This document shows positions 1 to 7,917 of a DNA stretch of 64,000 nucleotides, piece by piece. Under the pieces are notes generated by a model. It made no database searches. It saw nothing but the letters and a program-made list of their open reading frames with translations, and was not told the origin of the DNA. Every line of letters begins with the position of its first letter. The stretch's first letter is position 1. Made by a program: the position numbers and the translations under genes. Source of the DNA: Exiguobacterium acetylicum DSM 20416. GTDB lineage: Bacteria; Bacillota; Bacilli; Exiguobacteriales; Exiguobacteriaceae. Location: positions 548,501 through 612,500 of the forward strand of contig NZ_JNIR01000001.1 of assembly GCF_000702605.1 (NCBI RefSeq), written 5' to 3'.

Positions 1-1224
1 GCTAAGAACGGATCCGATGAAGACGAAGCCCATTGTCGCAATCCGGAAACCGAAGACGGCTGCAGGACTTTGTTTGATGAACTCGATGTTCGTTTCGCCG
101 TAGTAGTAGCTACCAACGATCGAACTAAAAGCAAATAAGAAGACGCTGAGTGCGATGAATGGTGGCGCAATCGCACCGAATTCCTCAGAGAGTGCGTTTT
201 GTAACATACCGATTCCTTCGCCATTTCCAGCAGCGTAACTATCACTGAGGAGAATGATCGTTGCTGTCGCTGTACAGACGATCAATGTATCAAGGAATAC
301 GCCGAGTGTTTGCAAGAAACCTTGTTTTGCTGGGTGCGAAACTTCAGCAGCAGCAGCAGCGTTCGGAGCAGACCCCATCCCGGCTTCGTTTGAGAACAAT
401 CCACGTTTGACACCGAGTGAGATCGCAGCACCGACCGAGCCACCGAATGCTTGCTCGATTCCGAAGGCGCTTTTGAAGATCATTGCGAATACACCAGGAA
501 GTTCCGACAGGTTCGTGACGACGACATAAAGAGCAGCAATCAAGTAGAGACCTGCCATGATAGGAACGATGATCGCAGAGAATTTCGCGACACGGTGGAC
601 ACCACCAAAGATGACGAGTCCAGTCAAGACGACGAGTGCAGCACCGACGACAGCTGTGTTGATACCGAACGCATTGTCAAAGGCAGCGGCAATCGTGTTT
701 GATTGAACGGAGTTGAAGATAAGACCAAACGTCACAGCAATCAAGATTGCAAAGACGATTCCGAGAGCTCGGTTCTTCAAGCCTTTTTCGATGTAGTAGG
801 CAGGACCACCACGGTACGCGTTCGATTTCGTATCGCGTACTTTATAGACTTGAGCCAGTGTACTTTCGATGAGAGCCGTCGCGCCCCCTAAGAGAGCGAC
901 CATCCACATCCAGAAGACGGCACCTGGTCCGCCGAGTGTGACGGCAATGGTGACACCGGCAAGGTTACCCGTACCAATCCGTGTCGCAGCACCGATAAAG
1001 AACGACTGGAGAGAAGTGATGCTTTCCCCTTTATCGTCTGTTGTTTGTTCACTTTTATCGAGCGTGACGCGGAACATCTCTTTTAAGTAAGTGAATTGGA
1101 TGAAGCCAGTTCGGATCGTGAAGTAGATCCCGCCGCCGATCAATACGGCAATTAGTACATACGACCATAAAATGTTATTGGCGTAATCGACACTTCCTTG
1201 AATAACTTGCTGAATGGCGTTCAT
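1..1224 (-). CDS. Sodium:alanine/glycine symporter (AGCS family), C-terminus outside window
   Basis: Reads open for 408 codons from an ATG at 1224 to the window edge, so the C-terminus is missing. The protein begins MNAIQQVIQG and carries ATRIGTGNLAGVTIA near residue 85, the glycine-rich block typical of AGCS carriers, followed by several hydrophobic helices. The family imports alanine or glycine with sodium across the plasma membrane. A GGAGG ribosome site sits 11 bases before the ATG. It stands alone, with its own promoter upstream and the abc-f terminator behind that. The exact substrate cannot be read from the sequence. Confidence 0.9.
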   Translation of the reverse strand, partial: MNAIQQVIQGSVDYANNILWSYVLIAVLIGGGIYFTIRTGFIQFTYLKEMFRVTLDKSEQTTDDKGESITSLQSFFIGAATRIGTGNLAGVTIAVTLGGPGAVFWMWMVALLGGATALIESTLAQVYKVRDTKSNAYRGGPAYYIEKGLKNRALGIVFAILIAVTFGLIFNSVQSNTIAAAFDNAFGINTAVVGAALVVLTGLVIFGGVHRVAKFSAIIVPIMAGLYLIAALYVVVTNLSELPGVFAMIFKSAFGIEQAFGGSVGAAISLGVKRGLFSNEAGMGSAPNAAAAAEVSHPAKQGFLQTLGVFLDTLIVCTATATIILLSDSYAAGNGEGIGMLQNALSEEFGAIAPPFIALSVFLFAFSSIVGSYYYGETNIEFIKQSPAAVFGFRIATMGFVFIGSVLS

Positions 1225-1267
1225 GATGGTGTATTCCTCCCAAAGAATAATAAAAGCTATACGCTAA

Positions 1268-1295
1268 ATTATACGAATTTTCAGATAACAATCAA
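1268..1295 (-). promoter_or_regulatory. Predicted sigma-A promoter of the AGCS symporter
   Basis: On the minus strand TTGATT, a 16-base spacer and a perfect TATAAT lie about 45 bases before the symporter start. Confidence 0.55.
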
Positions 1296-1371
1296 CAACA
1301 AATTAAAATAAAATTTTAAAACTTAATAAAGTTAGCTAAATGTTAGGAGTTAAAAACTTTGTAGGTGAACG

Positions 1372-1406
1372 AAAAAACTGTCGCTCTCGGTATCGAGAGT
1401 GACAGT
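1372..1406 (-). terminator. Terminator of the ABC-F gene
   Basis: ACTGTCRCTCTCG arms pair around a short loop and are followed on the minus strand by six T's, just after the ABC-F stop. Confidence 0.85.
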
Positions 1407-1420
1407 CAAGGAAAGCTAAA

Positions 1421-3223
1421 TCATCCATATTGTAGCAACTGTTCGTATAGGTCATCGAGTTGCTGTTGGATGCTTTTAGAAACGGTATCAGTTGGTTTTT
1501 CACGTTTTGCTAATTTCCGTTCAAGTCGCTCAATCTGCACTTCCAGCTCGTGTTGCGACAAGCGCTTTGGTTTTCGAGGGGGTACGTGGAGTGAGGAAGC
1601 CGTAGCGAACTCGGTACGCTTCTGTTGGGCGTACGTATACGAACCATGATAGCGTGTCAGACCATTTTCGAGCCACAGGATCTGCGAGAAAAGACGATTC
1701 AAGAAATAGCGGTCGTGTGAGACGGCAATCAATGTACCAGAAAAATTCTCGAGTGCTTCTTCAAGCGTCTCTCTGGATTCAATATCGAGATGGTTCGTCG
1801 GCTCGTCGAGAATTAAGACATTGATCGACGAATGGACGAGGACGGCGAGTTGCAATCGCACACGTTCGCCTCCGCTCAGTGACAAAATGGACCGGAAGAC
1901 AGTCGGTCCAAAGAATAGGAACCGGGCAAGGATATGGCGTGCCTCTGCTTCCGGAACGGCAATTCGTTGTCTAAACCAGTCGATTAACCGCGCGTCCTCC
2001 TCGAAATGGGCATGCTGGGACAAGTAACCGACATGATTTGATGGTCCACGCGTGAGTGTGCCCGCGTCCGGTGATAATTCGTCAAGCAACAGTGAGAGCA
2101 ACGTCGATTTCCCGCTCCCATTCGTTCCGACGATCGCGATACGATCCTGTGCCATGACTTCGAACGAGACGCCATCAAAAATAGGACGGGTTCCATAAGC
2201 AAACGAGAGCTCTTCAGCGCGAAAGACGACTTGGCTCGTGTGATCGGTGGAGGAGAAGGAGACATCAGCGGTTTTGGCTTCGAGTTGTGGTCGTTTAATC
2301 CGCTCGATCCGCTCGAGTGCCCGCTCCATTGATTTCGCTTTACGGAATAATTTCTCACTCGGTGGAGACGCTTCGTTTGCCCATTGCCGAAGACGACGAA
2401 TCGCTTCCTTCATTTTTTTGATTTTTTTCTGTTGCTCTTGATACGCATGGAACTGCTCGAGCAGACGGCGTTCTCTCTCGACGACGAACGCGCTGTAGTT
2501 CCCTATATAGGCTGTCAGTTCACCATCTTCGAGCTCAACGATCGAAGTGACGACGGCGTCCAAGAAGACCCGGTCGTGAGAGACGAGCAGGATGGTCCCT
2601 GTGTAGTCCCGCAAGAACTGCTCAAGCCATTCCACGGCAGCTAAATCGAGATGATTCGTCGGTTCGTCAAGAATGAGCAGATTTGGTTCCATGAGTAACA
2701 TGCGACCGAGACAAATCTTCGTCTGTTCACCACCGCTCAACTGGTGGAAAGGACGCGTGAGTAACGGACGTAAGTGTAATCCGTTCACCATGCGCTCAAT
2801 CTTCGAGTCGAGCAGGTAGCCATCCTTTTGTTCGAACGCATTCGTCGCTTCCGCATATCGCACGAGTAGTGCATCGAGATCATCTGGTGCTGTCGCCATC
2901 ATCTGCTCCAACTGTTGCATTCGAGAACGAATCGCGAGAATGTCTGCAAACGCTGTCCAAAGGACGTCGAGTCCGGTCATCGTCTCACTATAAACAGGAA
3001 GTTGTTCCAAGTAGCCGATCGTCAAACCGCTTTTTTGATAGATGACACCACCGTCCGGTTGCTCGAGGCGAGCAAGCAAGCGGAGTAATGTCGTTTTGCC
3101 ACTCCCGTTTCGTCCAATCAGACCGACGCGGTCGTGTTCGTTTAAGAAGAGGGAAACGTCCGCTAAGATCGTCTCGCCTCCGAATTGTTTAGTCAGGTGT
3201 TGAATGTCGCAAATCATCATCAA
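1421..3223 (-). CDS. ABC-F family ATPase, possible antibiotic-resistance ribosome protection factor
   Basis: A 600-residue protein with two ABC ATPase domains and no membrane segment. Domain 1 has Walker A GRNGSGKTT (37-45), signature LSGGEQ and Walker B ILDEPTNHLD. A charged helical linker follows (about 235-320), then domain 2 with GTNGSGKST, LSGGERVR and a second LDEPTNHLD. The last 50 residues are a coiled-coil extension. ABC-F proteins act on the ribosome; some eject macrolides, lincosamides or pleuromutilins, others are housekeeping factors. The leader peptide and terminator in front of this gene are the usual control of the resistance type, so I favour that, but length and C-terminal tail also fit housekeeping members such as YfmR. 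Start: first of three ATGs after AAAGGAACAATTG. Confidence 0.85.
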   Translation of the reverse strand: MMMICDIQHLTKQFGGETILADVSLFLNEHDRVGLIGRNGSGKTTLLRLLARLEQPDGGVIYQKSGLTIGYLEQLPVYSETMTGLDVLWTAFADILAIRSRMQQLEQMMATAPDDLDALLVRYAEATNAFEQKDGYLLDSKIERMVNGLHLRPLLTRPFHQLSGGEQTKICLGRMLLMEPNLLILDEPTNHLDLAAVEWLEQFLRDYTGTILLVSHDRVFLDAVVTSIVELEDGELTAYIGNYSAFVVERERRLLEQFHAYQEQQKKIKKMKEAIRRLRQWANEASPPSEKLFRKAKSMERALERIERIKRPQLEAKTADVSFSSTDHTSQVVFRAEELSFAYGTRPIFDGVSFEVMAQDRIAIVGTNGSGKSTLLSLLLDELSPDAGTLTRGPSNHVGYLSQHAHFEEDARLIDWFRQRIAVPEAEARHILARFLFFGPTVFRSILSLSGGERVRLQLAVLVHSSINVLILDEPTNHLDIESRETLEEALENFSGTLIAVSHDRYFLNRLFSQILWLENGLTRYHGSYTYAQQKRTEFATASSLHVPPRKPKRLSQHELEVQIERLERKLAKREKPTDTVSKSIQQQLDDLYEQLLQYG

Positions 3224-3243
3224 TTGTTCCTTTCGCGCGCATC

Positions 3244-3273
3244 AAAAAAGGAGAGCGCAAATAGCACTCTCCC
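3244..3273 (-). terminator. Attenuator terminator in the abc-f leader
   Basis: GGAGAGtGC pairs with GCgCTCTCC and is followed by TTTTTT, ending about 20 bases before the ABC-F start. It lies between the leader peptide and the gene it serves, so it should stop transcription unless an alternative fold forms. AGCGCA at about 3285-3295 can pair with TGCGCT in its 3' arm, a candidate antiterminator. Confidence 0.75.
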
Positions 3274-3300
3274 TAACGTGTGAAAGATGCGCTTTGCTGT

Positions 3301-3366
3301 ATTTTTCATTCATGAAGTTCTAAAAAAGGACAGACGGGTGCCTTAGAACGCCATTCCATGAAAAAT
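3301..3366 (-). promoter_or_regulatory. Leader hairpin overlapping the 3' end of the leader peptide
   Basis: ATTTTTCAT pairs with ATGAAAAAT (9 bp) and GTTCTAA with TTAGAAC (7 bp), with small internal loops between. The 5' arm lies inside the last codons of the leader ORF, so a ribosome stalled there would melt it. This is the arrangement expected of translation-dependent attenuation. Confidence 0.6.
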
Positions 3367-3423
3367 CGCGCGCAACAGATACAATTGTTCCATTAACCAG
3401 TGTTTGCACGCGGCAAAGTCCAT
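3343..3423 (-). CDS. 26-residue regulatory leader peptide upstream of abc-f
   Basis: ATG at 3423 opens a 26-codon ORF (begins MDFAACKHW, ends HGMAF) closed by TAA at 3343. AAAGGTGGTG lies 7 bases before the ATG, a strong ribosome site for so small a frame. It is followed by a hairpin and a terminator and then by the ABC-F gene. Leader peptides of this kind let a drug-stalled ribosome switch off the terminator. No function of the peptide itself is implied. It is not similar to any leader I can name. Confidence 0.7.
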   Translation of the reverse strand: MDFAACKHWLMEQLYLLRAIFHGMAF

Positions 3424-3492
3424 CTTTTCACACCACCTTTCGTTTCAGATACATCTAGTCTACTACTATTTTTTCAGTTACGGAAGTCTGAA

Positions 3493-4374
3493 TTATTTGA
3501 ACACGCCAGCGATCGAACTGAAGAAGTCACTTAACCCATCGAATAGTTTAGCGAAGAATCCTTTCGTCTCTTCTGATGTTGCGAACGCGTGGATGTCTTG
3601 CCCCGCATTTTTCAATCCACTCTCGATTTGTCCCCAGTTGATGTTCGCTTGCTCCATTTGATTGAACAGATTCGTCAGCCGGTCCATTTGTGTGTCAGAC
3701 AACTGGATATTGTTGTTTTGAATGACTTGGACGATCAAATTTTCGATCTCGACTTTGGTTTCTGGTTTTTGATTGGCGATCTCAGCCTTGATCTCATTCA
3801 TCAAGTCAGCGACCTTATCCGTTCCGACGGTTTTCCCGACGTCTGATGTGACCGATAATTCTTGCTGTGCTAGATCCTTGCGTTCGTCACTTAACTTAAT
3901 TCCGGTCTCGGCAGAAGTTTGATCGTACGCCTTCATGATTCCTGTCAGTGCCGATGTCCCGGTGACCTTGTAAGGGGAAGTAATCGTAATATCGGCATCT
4001 TTGATCCCAGCCGTGACGAGAGCGTTGAGATACATATCCTTCGTCACCCACGTGATGTTCTCCGTTGAGACGGAGAGTCCATCTCCTTTTTCCGTCAGTT
4101 CGATTTTAGCCGACGAATACATGTTGCCGCCTTTTTGCGACTGTGGGATGTTTTTCCCGAGATATTTTTCCTCGTCAGCAGAAGTTGCGATGATCGGTGT
4201 GATCCCTTCCGGTGCATTGAGACGTGAAAGCACCCATGCTTTATCTTTTGCGCCGAGCGACTCCCCGAGTGTGACGATCGTCTGATCGACGACTTGTTCG
4301 GCGGATGCGGCTGTTGGGAGTAATAAAGCAGAAGCGATAACGGCTGATGCCATGATTTTTGTTGGTGTATGCAT
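3493..4374 (-). CDS. Secreted DUF1002 family protein
   Basis: A 293-residue protein with a Sec signal peptide (MHTPTKIMASAVIASALLLP, cleavage near AASA-E). The rest matches the DUF1002 family (B. subtilis YpuA type), with typical LGxxL, YSSAKI and TGTSALTG stretches and a C-terminal hydrophobic helical tail (FFAKLFDGLSDFFSSI). The function of the family is unknown; it is exported and probably envelope-associated. I use the second ATG (4374) because GGAGG lies 8 bases before it; the upstream ATG would overlap the ribosome site. Confidence 0.85.
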   Translation of the reverse strand: MHTPTKIMASAVIASALLLPTAASAEQVVDQTIVTLGESLGAKDKAWVLSRLNAPEGITPIIATSADEEKYLGKNIPQSQKGGNMYSSAKIELTEKGDGLSVSTENITWVTKDMYLNALVTAGIKDADITITSPYKVTGTSALTGIMKAYDQTSAETGIKLSDERKDLAQQELSVTSDVGKTVGTDKVADLMNEIKAEIANQKPETKVEIENLIVQVIQNNNIQLSDTQMDRLTNLFNQMEQANINWGQIESGLKNAGQDIHAFATSEETKGFFAKLFDGLSDFFSSIAGVFK

Positions 4375-4407
4375 AATGAAATCCTCCAATTGTAAGTAAC
4401 AGAATGA

Positions 4408-4434
4408 ATTATAGTATCAGGTACTAAATTTAGT
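4408..4434 (-). promoter_or_regulatory. -10 box and palindrome before the DUF1002 gene
   Basis: A TATAAT hexamer lies about 35 bases before the start. A perfect 12-base palindrome ACTAAATTTAGT (4423-4434) lies in the would-be spacer, placed as an operator. The regulator is unknown and no good -35 is seen. Confidence 0.35.
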
Positions 4435-4524
4435 GTACGGTAACGATGTCTGTTCGGAATCGGTCTGCAGATGGAGACGGTATCCGTCTTCTGACACTCC
4501 ATAGTATAGCGAAAAAAGGACAAC

Positions 4525-4552
4525 TTGACTTCCGTTTTCAGCATGCTATAGT
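4525..4552 (+). promoter_or_regulatory. Predicted promoter of the TPP riboswitch/tenA transcript
   Basis: TTGACT, 16-base spacer, TATAGT, placing the transcript start just before the riboswitch. Confidence 0.65.
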
Positions 4553-4570
4553 GGATGGGAATCGAATAAT

Positions 4571-4664
4571 GACCACTAGGGGAGTCAGTAGGCTGACTGA
4601 GACGAACGAAGACGTTCGGACCCTTTGAACCTGATTAAGTTCGTACTTACGGAGGGAAGTGGCG
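4571..4664 (+). promoter_or_regulatory. TPP (THI-box) riboswitch
   Basis: The aptamer core is plain: AGGGGAG, a P3 hairpin, CTGAGA, ACCCTTTGAACCTGAT, then GGAGGGAAGTGG. These are the conserved thiamine pyrophosphate riboswitch elements in the right order and spacing. A terminator follows before tenA, so thiamine pyrophosphate should turn tenA off by transcription termination. Confidence 0.95.
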
Positions 4665-4682
4665 TCAAGTCTTGTTCTTCTT

Positions 4683-4718
4683 GCGCCATGCCCGTGTGTT
4701 TCGGGGTGGTGTTTTTTT
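4683..4718 (+). terminator. Riboswitch expression-platform terminator
   Basis: An imperfect GC-rich stem (CGCCATGCCCG with CGGGGTGGTG) followed by seven T's, between aptamer and tenA ribosome site. Confidence 0.75.
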
Positions 4719-4748
4719 CGTTTCATACCAAACGAGGAGGATGAGATC

Positions 4749-5444
4749 ATGACATTCACACAAGAAATCAAACAAGCGGCGCAAGCGTATTGGGATAGTA
4801 GTTTTACGCACCCATTCGTTCAAGGAATCGGAGAGGGGACGTTACCGCTCTCGAAATTTCGGCATTACGTCATGCAAGATGCCTACTACTTAAAACACTT
4901 TGCGAAGATACAGGCGAGAGCAGCGTCAAAAGCGGACGAATTTGCAACGATCGCAACACTTGCCGAGCATGCGACTTCGACTTACGAGGCAGAGTTGAGC
5001 TTACATCAATCATTTTTTGAGCCGCTCGGTATTACGGAAGCAGACCTTGAAGCATTCGAACCGGCACCGACAGCATATGCGTACGTCTCGCACATGCATC
5101 ATGCAAGCGAAGGGACACTCGGTGAGACGATTGCTGCCATTTTGCCATGTTACTGGTTGTATTACGAAGTCGGGCAACAATTACTGACGTATACTCCGGA
5201 AGAAAAAATCTATCAGCAATGGATCGACACGTATAGCTCGGAATGGTTTGAAAAGGTCGTCCTTGAACAGATTGCACGGCTTGATGCGCTGTCGGAGCAA
5301 GCGAGTCCGACGGAACGCGAGCGGATGAAACGTCATTTCGTGACGAGTTGTTACTATGAGTTACTTTTCTGGCATATGGGATGGACGGAAGAGACGTTCA
5401 CGTCGGTTTACGAAACGATTCCAGCACGGACGGTATCTTCTTGA
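4749..5444 (+). CDS. tenA: Aminopyrimidine aminohydrolase / thiaminase II TenA
   Basis: A 231-residue TenA protein. It hydrolyses aminopyrimidine breakdown products of thiamine so that the pyrimidine can be salvaged. Visible active-site residues follow B. subtilis TenA numbering: D44 and Y47 in MQDAYYLKHF, the catalytic cysteine near 135 in LPCYWLYYE, and the late glutamate in SCYYELLFWHMGW. The start at 4749 follows AGGAGG by 8 bases; longer frames run through the riboswitch terminator and are not real. Control by the upstream TPP riboswitch supports the thiamine role. No other thiamine genes are adjacent. Confidence 0.95.
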   Translation: MTFTQEIKQAAQAYWDSSFTHPFVQGIGEGTLPLSKFRHYVMQDAYYLKHFAKIQARAASKADEFATIATLAEHATSTYEAELSLHQSFFEPLGITEADLEAFEPAPTAYAYVSHMHHASEGTLGETIAAILPCYWLYYEVGQQLLTYTPEEKIYQQWIDTYSSEWFEKVVLEQIARLDALSEQASPTERERMKRHFVTSCYYELLFWHMGWTEETFTSVYETIPARTVSS

Positions 5445-5495
5445 ATTGCTAAATGGTAGAATTAGGAATACCATCTAGTGAAAGTAGGGATTGGA

Positions 5496-5792
5496 ATGGA
5501 AATCATCGTGATCGCACTTGTGATCAGTGCGGCATATGCTGTACAACGAATGCTTGGTAAAATCAAAGTAAGATTTATTGGATATATCATTCCGATACTA
5601 ATCGTGTTGTCCGGTATATCCGCTTCGACGCGTAACTTTAAGGTAGCGTATAGCATGGGGAGCTATATTTCTGCTGTTCTTGTCATCGTCGTCTATGCAC
5701 TACTGACTTATTGGTTATACCGCGTCTACCAGCGTGCGAAAGAAGAAGCTGAATATCCGTATCAATCATTAAAAGACCGAGGCATCCTTTAA
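5496..5792 (+). CDS. Small membrane protein of unknown function
   Basis: About 98 residues with three or four hydrophobic helices (EIIVIALVISAAYAV, FIGYIIPILIVLSG, YISAVLVIVVYALLTYWLY) and a charged tail QRAKEEAEYPYQ. I do not recognise the family. ATG 5496 is preferred because AGGG lies about 7 bases ahead; GTG 5478 is possible. It follows tenA by 50 bases and may be cotranscribed; a terminator overlaps its stop. Confidence 0.6.
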   Translation: MEIIVIALVISAAYAVQRMLGKIKVRFIGYIIPILIVLSGISASTRNFKVAYSMGSYISAVLVIVVYALLTYWLYRVYQRAKEEAEYPYQSLKDRGIL

Positions 5793-5808
5793 GGAGCTTC
5801 GGTCTTTT
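5771..5808. terminator. Bidirectional terminator
   Basis: AAAAGACCGA pairs with TTCGGTCTTTT across the stop codon of the small membrane protein; runs of A and T on either side serve both converging genes. Confidence 0.75.
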
Positions 5809-5822
5809 GGTGTATCACGTCA

Positions 5823-7739
5823 TCATTTCTTCCAGTTTTTAAAGCCGTCACCGAATTTAAGATGCAGTTGATCGGTAAAGATACCGTTCTGAAAGACCGG
5901 TACATCAACGGGTAAAGTGCCTTGCGGTTTGAACGTTCCGAAGATCGCTCGGATACCTGCCGGCAGGTTCGGTCCCGCTGATTTCAGATTGCCTGCTTCG
6001 GAGTCTGGACCGTTTGGGTCGCCTTTGAAGCCATATACGAGGACGTGCGCCGGTGCATCTGGTTGAACGGCGACATCGTATGGGTTACGGAGACTGAGTA
6101 GGACGGATGGTGTATCCGTTTGTTTCGCATAGCGGAAGATTGAAGCCGGAATCGCTTGTTCTGGTGCGGTAGGCAGTAGTTTAGCACTCGTATTGACGTT
6201 TGAGCCGACAATGATATAGTCCGCTGCATCGAGTTGCGCTCGGAGGGTTGGATTTTGTTCAAGTGGTAGCGTAGTAGCCGAGTAATTCGCTGTCGTCACA
6301 TGCCAGTTCCGATTCTTCGGTAGGGAAGCAATCGTCTTTTTCATGCTGTCCGTTTGATCCGCCGCAGGGGCGATCACAAGGACGTTGGCATTCTTTTTCG
6401 GTTTGAATGGTAATGTCCGCTGATCATTTTTCACGAGTGTGACGGCGGCTTCCGTCATCGTACGTTCTTTTGCTTTATGCTCGGGACTACCGACGATTTG
6501 ATTCGCTTGTGCGATTTTTTCAGCTAGGGATGTCGTATTGGTCGTACCGTTCCATATTCCGCGCTCTGCCTTTAGTGTCAGAATCCGTTCAACCGACTGA
6601 TCGATCCGTTCCTCTGAAAGGCGACCGTCTTTGACCGCCGCAATCACGTCCTTGAAAATCTGGTCGAGCTTTTCGACATCTTGTTCGGAACGAAGAATCG
6701 TCGGCATGAGCGCGATGTCGACACCGGCGTCAAACGTCTTTAAGACGGCTTCTGATTCCGTGAAGTTATCGACGATCGCCTGCATGTTCAGTGCGTCCGT
6801 AATGACGATGCCATCGTAACCGAGTTTTTCGCGTAGCACACCTGTGATGACGTCATCCGACAACGTAGCAGGTAAAGGGAAGGTACCGTTTTTCGATGTG
6901 ACGACTTCAGGTTCGATTTGTGGCATTCCGATATGTCCCGTCATGATCATATCGATGTCTTCAGCGATAGCTCGTTTGAATGGAACGAGCTCGACTTGTT
7001 CTAGCTCCTGCAGGGAGCGGTCAACGACCGGTAAGCCATAATGGGAATCAGTTGCCGTATCGCCGTGACCCGGGAAGTGCTTGGCGGTCGCCGCAACGCC
7101 TTCATCCTGAATTCCCTTCATCAAAGCGGAACCGAGTGTACCGACGAGCTCCGGATCACTCGAGAACGAGCGGACACCGATAACGGGATTTCCAGGGTTG
7201 CTGTTGACATCGAGATCCGGACCGAAGTTGACATTGATGCCGAGCGCACGCAGTTCGGAACCGATGATGTGACCGGCATCACTCGCATATGTACTGCTGC
7301 GGGTCGCTCCCAACGCCATGTTGCCAGGTAAGTTCGTCCCTGTTCCGAGCCGAGTGACGATGCCCCCTTCTTGGTCGATCGTGACGAAGAGCGGAATATC
7401 GTTACTGTCGTCTTGTTTGACGACTTCTTGCAGATCATGAACGAGTTTCGTCGTCTGTTCGGTTTCGCTGACGTTCTCAGCAAACAAGGTGACGCCACCT
7501 AAATCATAGCGGTCGATGATGTTCGCGACTTCTGGGGCAAGCGATGTATGATTGCTACCATTCCACTGCCGGAAGTCGGGCATGATCATTTGTCCGATTT
7601 TTTGTTCGAGTGTCATCGTGTCGATTTTTTGACTGATCCGATCGGCTGAAGACCCTGCCTCTGCCATGACAGGCAAACTACTTGAGACAAGTACTGCTGC
7701 GAGTCCTGCTGTTAACGTGAACTGTCCGATTTTTTTCAT
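5823..7739 (-). CDS. nagZ: Secreted beta-N-acetylhexosaminidase, GH3 (NagZ/YbbD type)
   Basis: A 638-residue family 3 glycosidase with a Sec signal peptide (residues 1-26, ending MAEAG). The barrel domain shows IDQEGG, KHFPGHGDTATDSH, whose Asp-x-His pair is the general acid of Gram-positive NagZ, and VITDALNM with the nucleophile Asp. The second, alpha/beta domain follows to the C-terminus. B. subtilis NagZ removes GlcNAc from muropeptides in cell-wall recycling. Length matches that enzyme (642 residues), but no lipobox cysteine is present, so it should be released or retained otherwise. Start ATG 7739 follows AAAGGAG. A promoter and a cre site lie upstream. Confidence 0.9.
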   Translation of the reverse strand: MKKIGQFTLTAGLAAVLVSSSLPVMAEAGSSADRISQKIDTMTLEQKIGQMIMPDFRQWNGSNHTSLAPEVANIIDRYDLGGVTLFAENVSETEQTTKLVHDLQEVVKQDDSNDIPLFVTIDQEGGIVTRLGTGTNLPGNMALGATRSSTYASDAGHIIGSELRALGINVNFGPDLDVNSNPGNPVIGVRSFSSDPELVGTLGSALMKGIQDEGVAATAKHFPGHGDTATDSHYGLPVVDRSLQELEQVELVPFKRAIAEDIDMIMTGHIGMPQIEPEVVTSKNGTFPLPATLSDDVITGVLREKLGYDGIVITDALNMQAIVDNFTESEAVLKTFDAGVDIALMPTILRSEQDVEKLDQIFKDVIAAVKDGRLSEERIDQSVERILTLKAERGIWNGTTNTTSLAEKIAQANQIVGSPEHKAKERTMTEAAVTLVKNDQRTLPFKPKKNANVLVIAPAADQTDSMKKTIASLPKNRNWHVTTANYSATTLPLEQNPTLRAQLDAADYIIVGSNVNTSAKLLPTAPEQAIPASIFRYAKQTDTPSVLLSLRNPYDVAVQPDAPAHVLVYGFKGDPNGPDSEAGNLKSAGPNLPAGIRAIFGTFKPQGTLPVDVPVFQNGIFTDQLHLKFGDGFKNWKK

Positions 7740-7792
7740 GATGTATGTACTCCTTTAGTCAAACCGTGACTGGAATTCTTTTCAATACGGAC

Positions 7793-7821
7793 AGTATAGC
7801 AAGGGGATTATTTTAAAACAA
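7793..7821 (-). promoter_or_regulatory. Predicted promoter of nagZ
   Basis: TTGTTT, 17-base spacer, TATACT on the minus strand, about 55 bases before the start. Confidence 0.6.
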
Positions 7822-7830
7822 TATTTTATA

Positions 7831-7844
7831 TGTAAACGATTTCA
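7831..7844. promoter_or_regulatory. cre (CcpA) site upstream of nagZ
   Basis: TGTAAACGATTTCA fits the cre consensus TGNAANCGNTNNCA on both strands. It lies upstream of the -35, centred about 51 bases before the predicted transcript start. Confidence 0.55.
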
Positions 7845-7862
7845 AATTGAAATAAAATTAAA

Positions 7863-7897
7863 TAAAAAAGTGATTCCCCTGAAGAGGAATCACTTTC
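7863..7897 (-). terminator. Terminator of spo0M
   Basis: AAGTGATTCC pairs with GGAATCACTT, then TTTTTT on the minus strand, 20 bases after the stop. Confidence 0.85.
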
Positions 7898-7917
7898 AAG
7901 TAAATTCGATCGATTGA

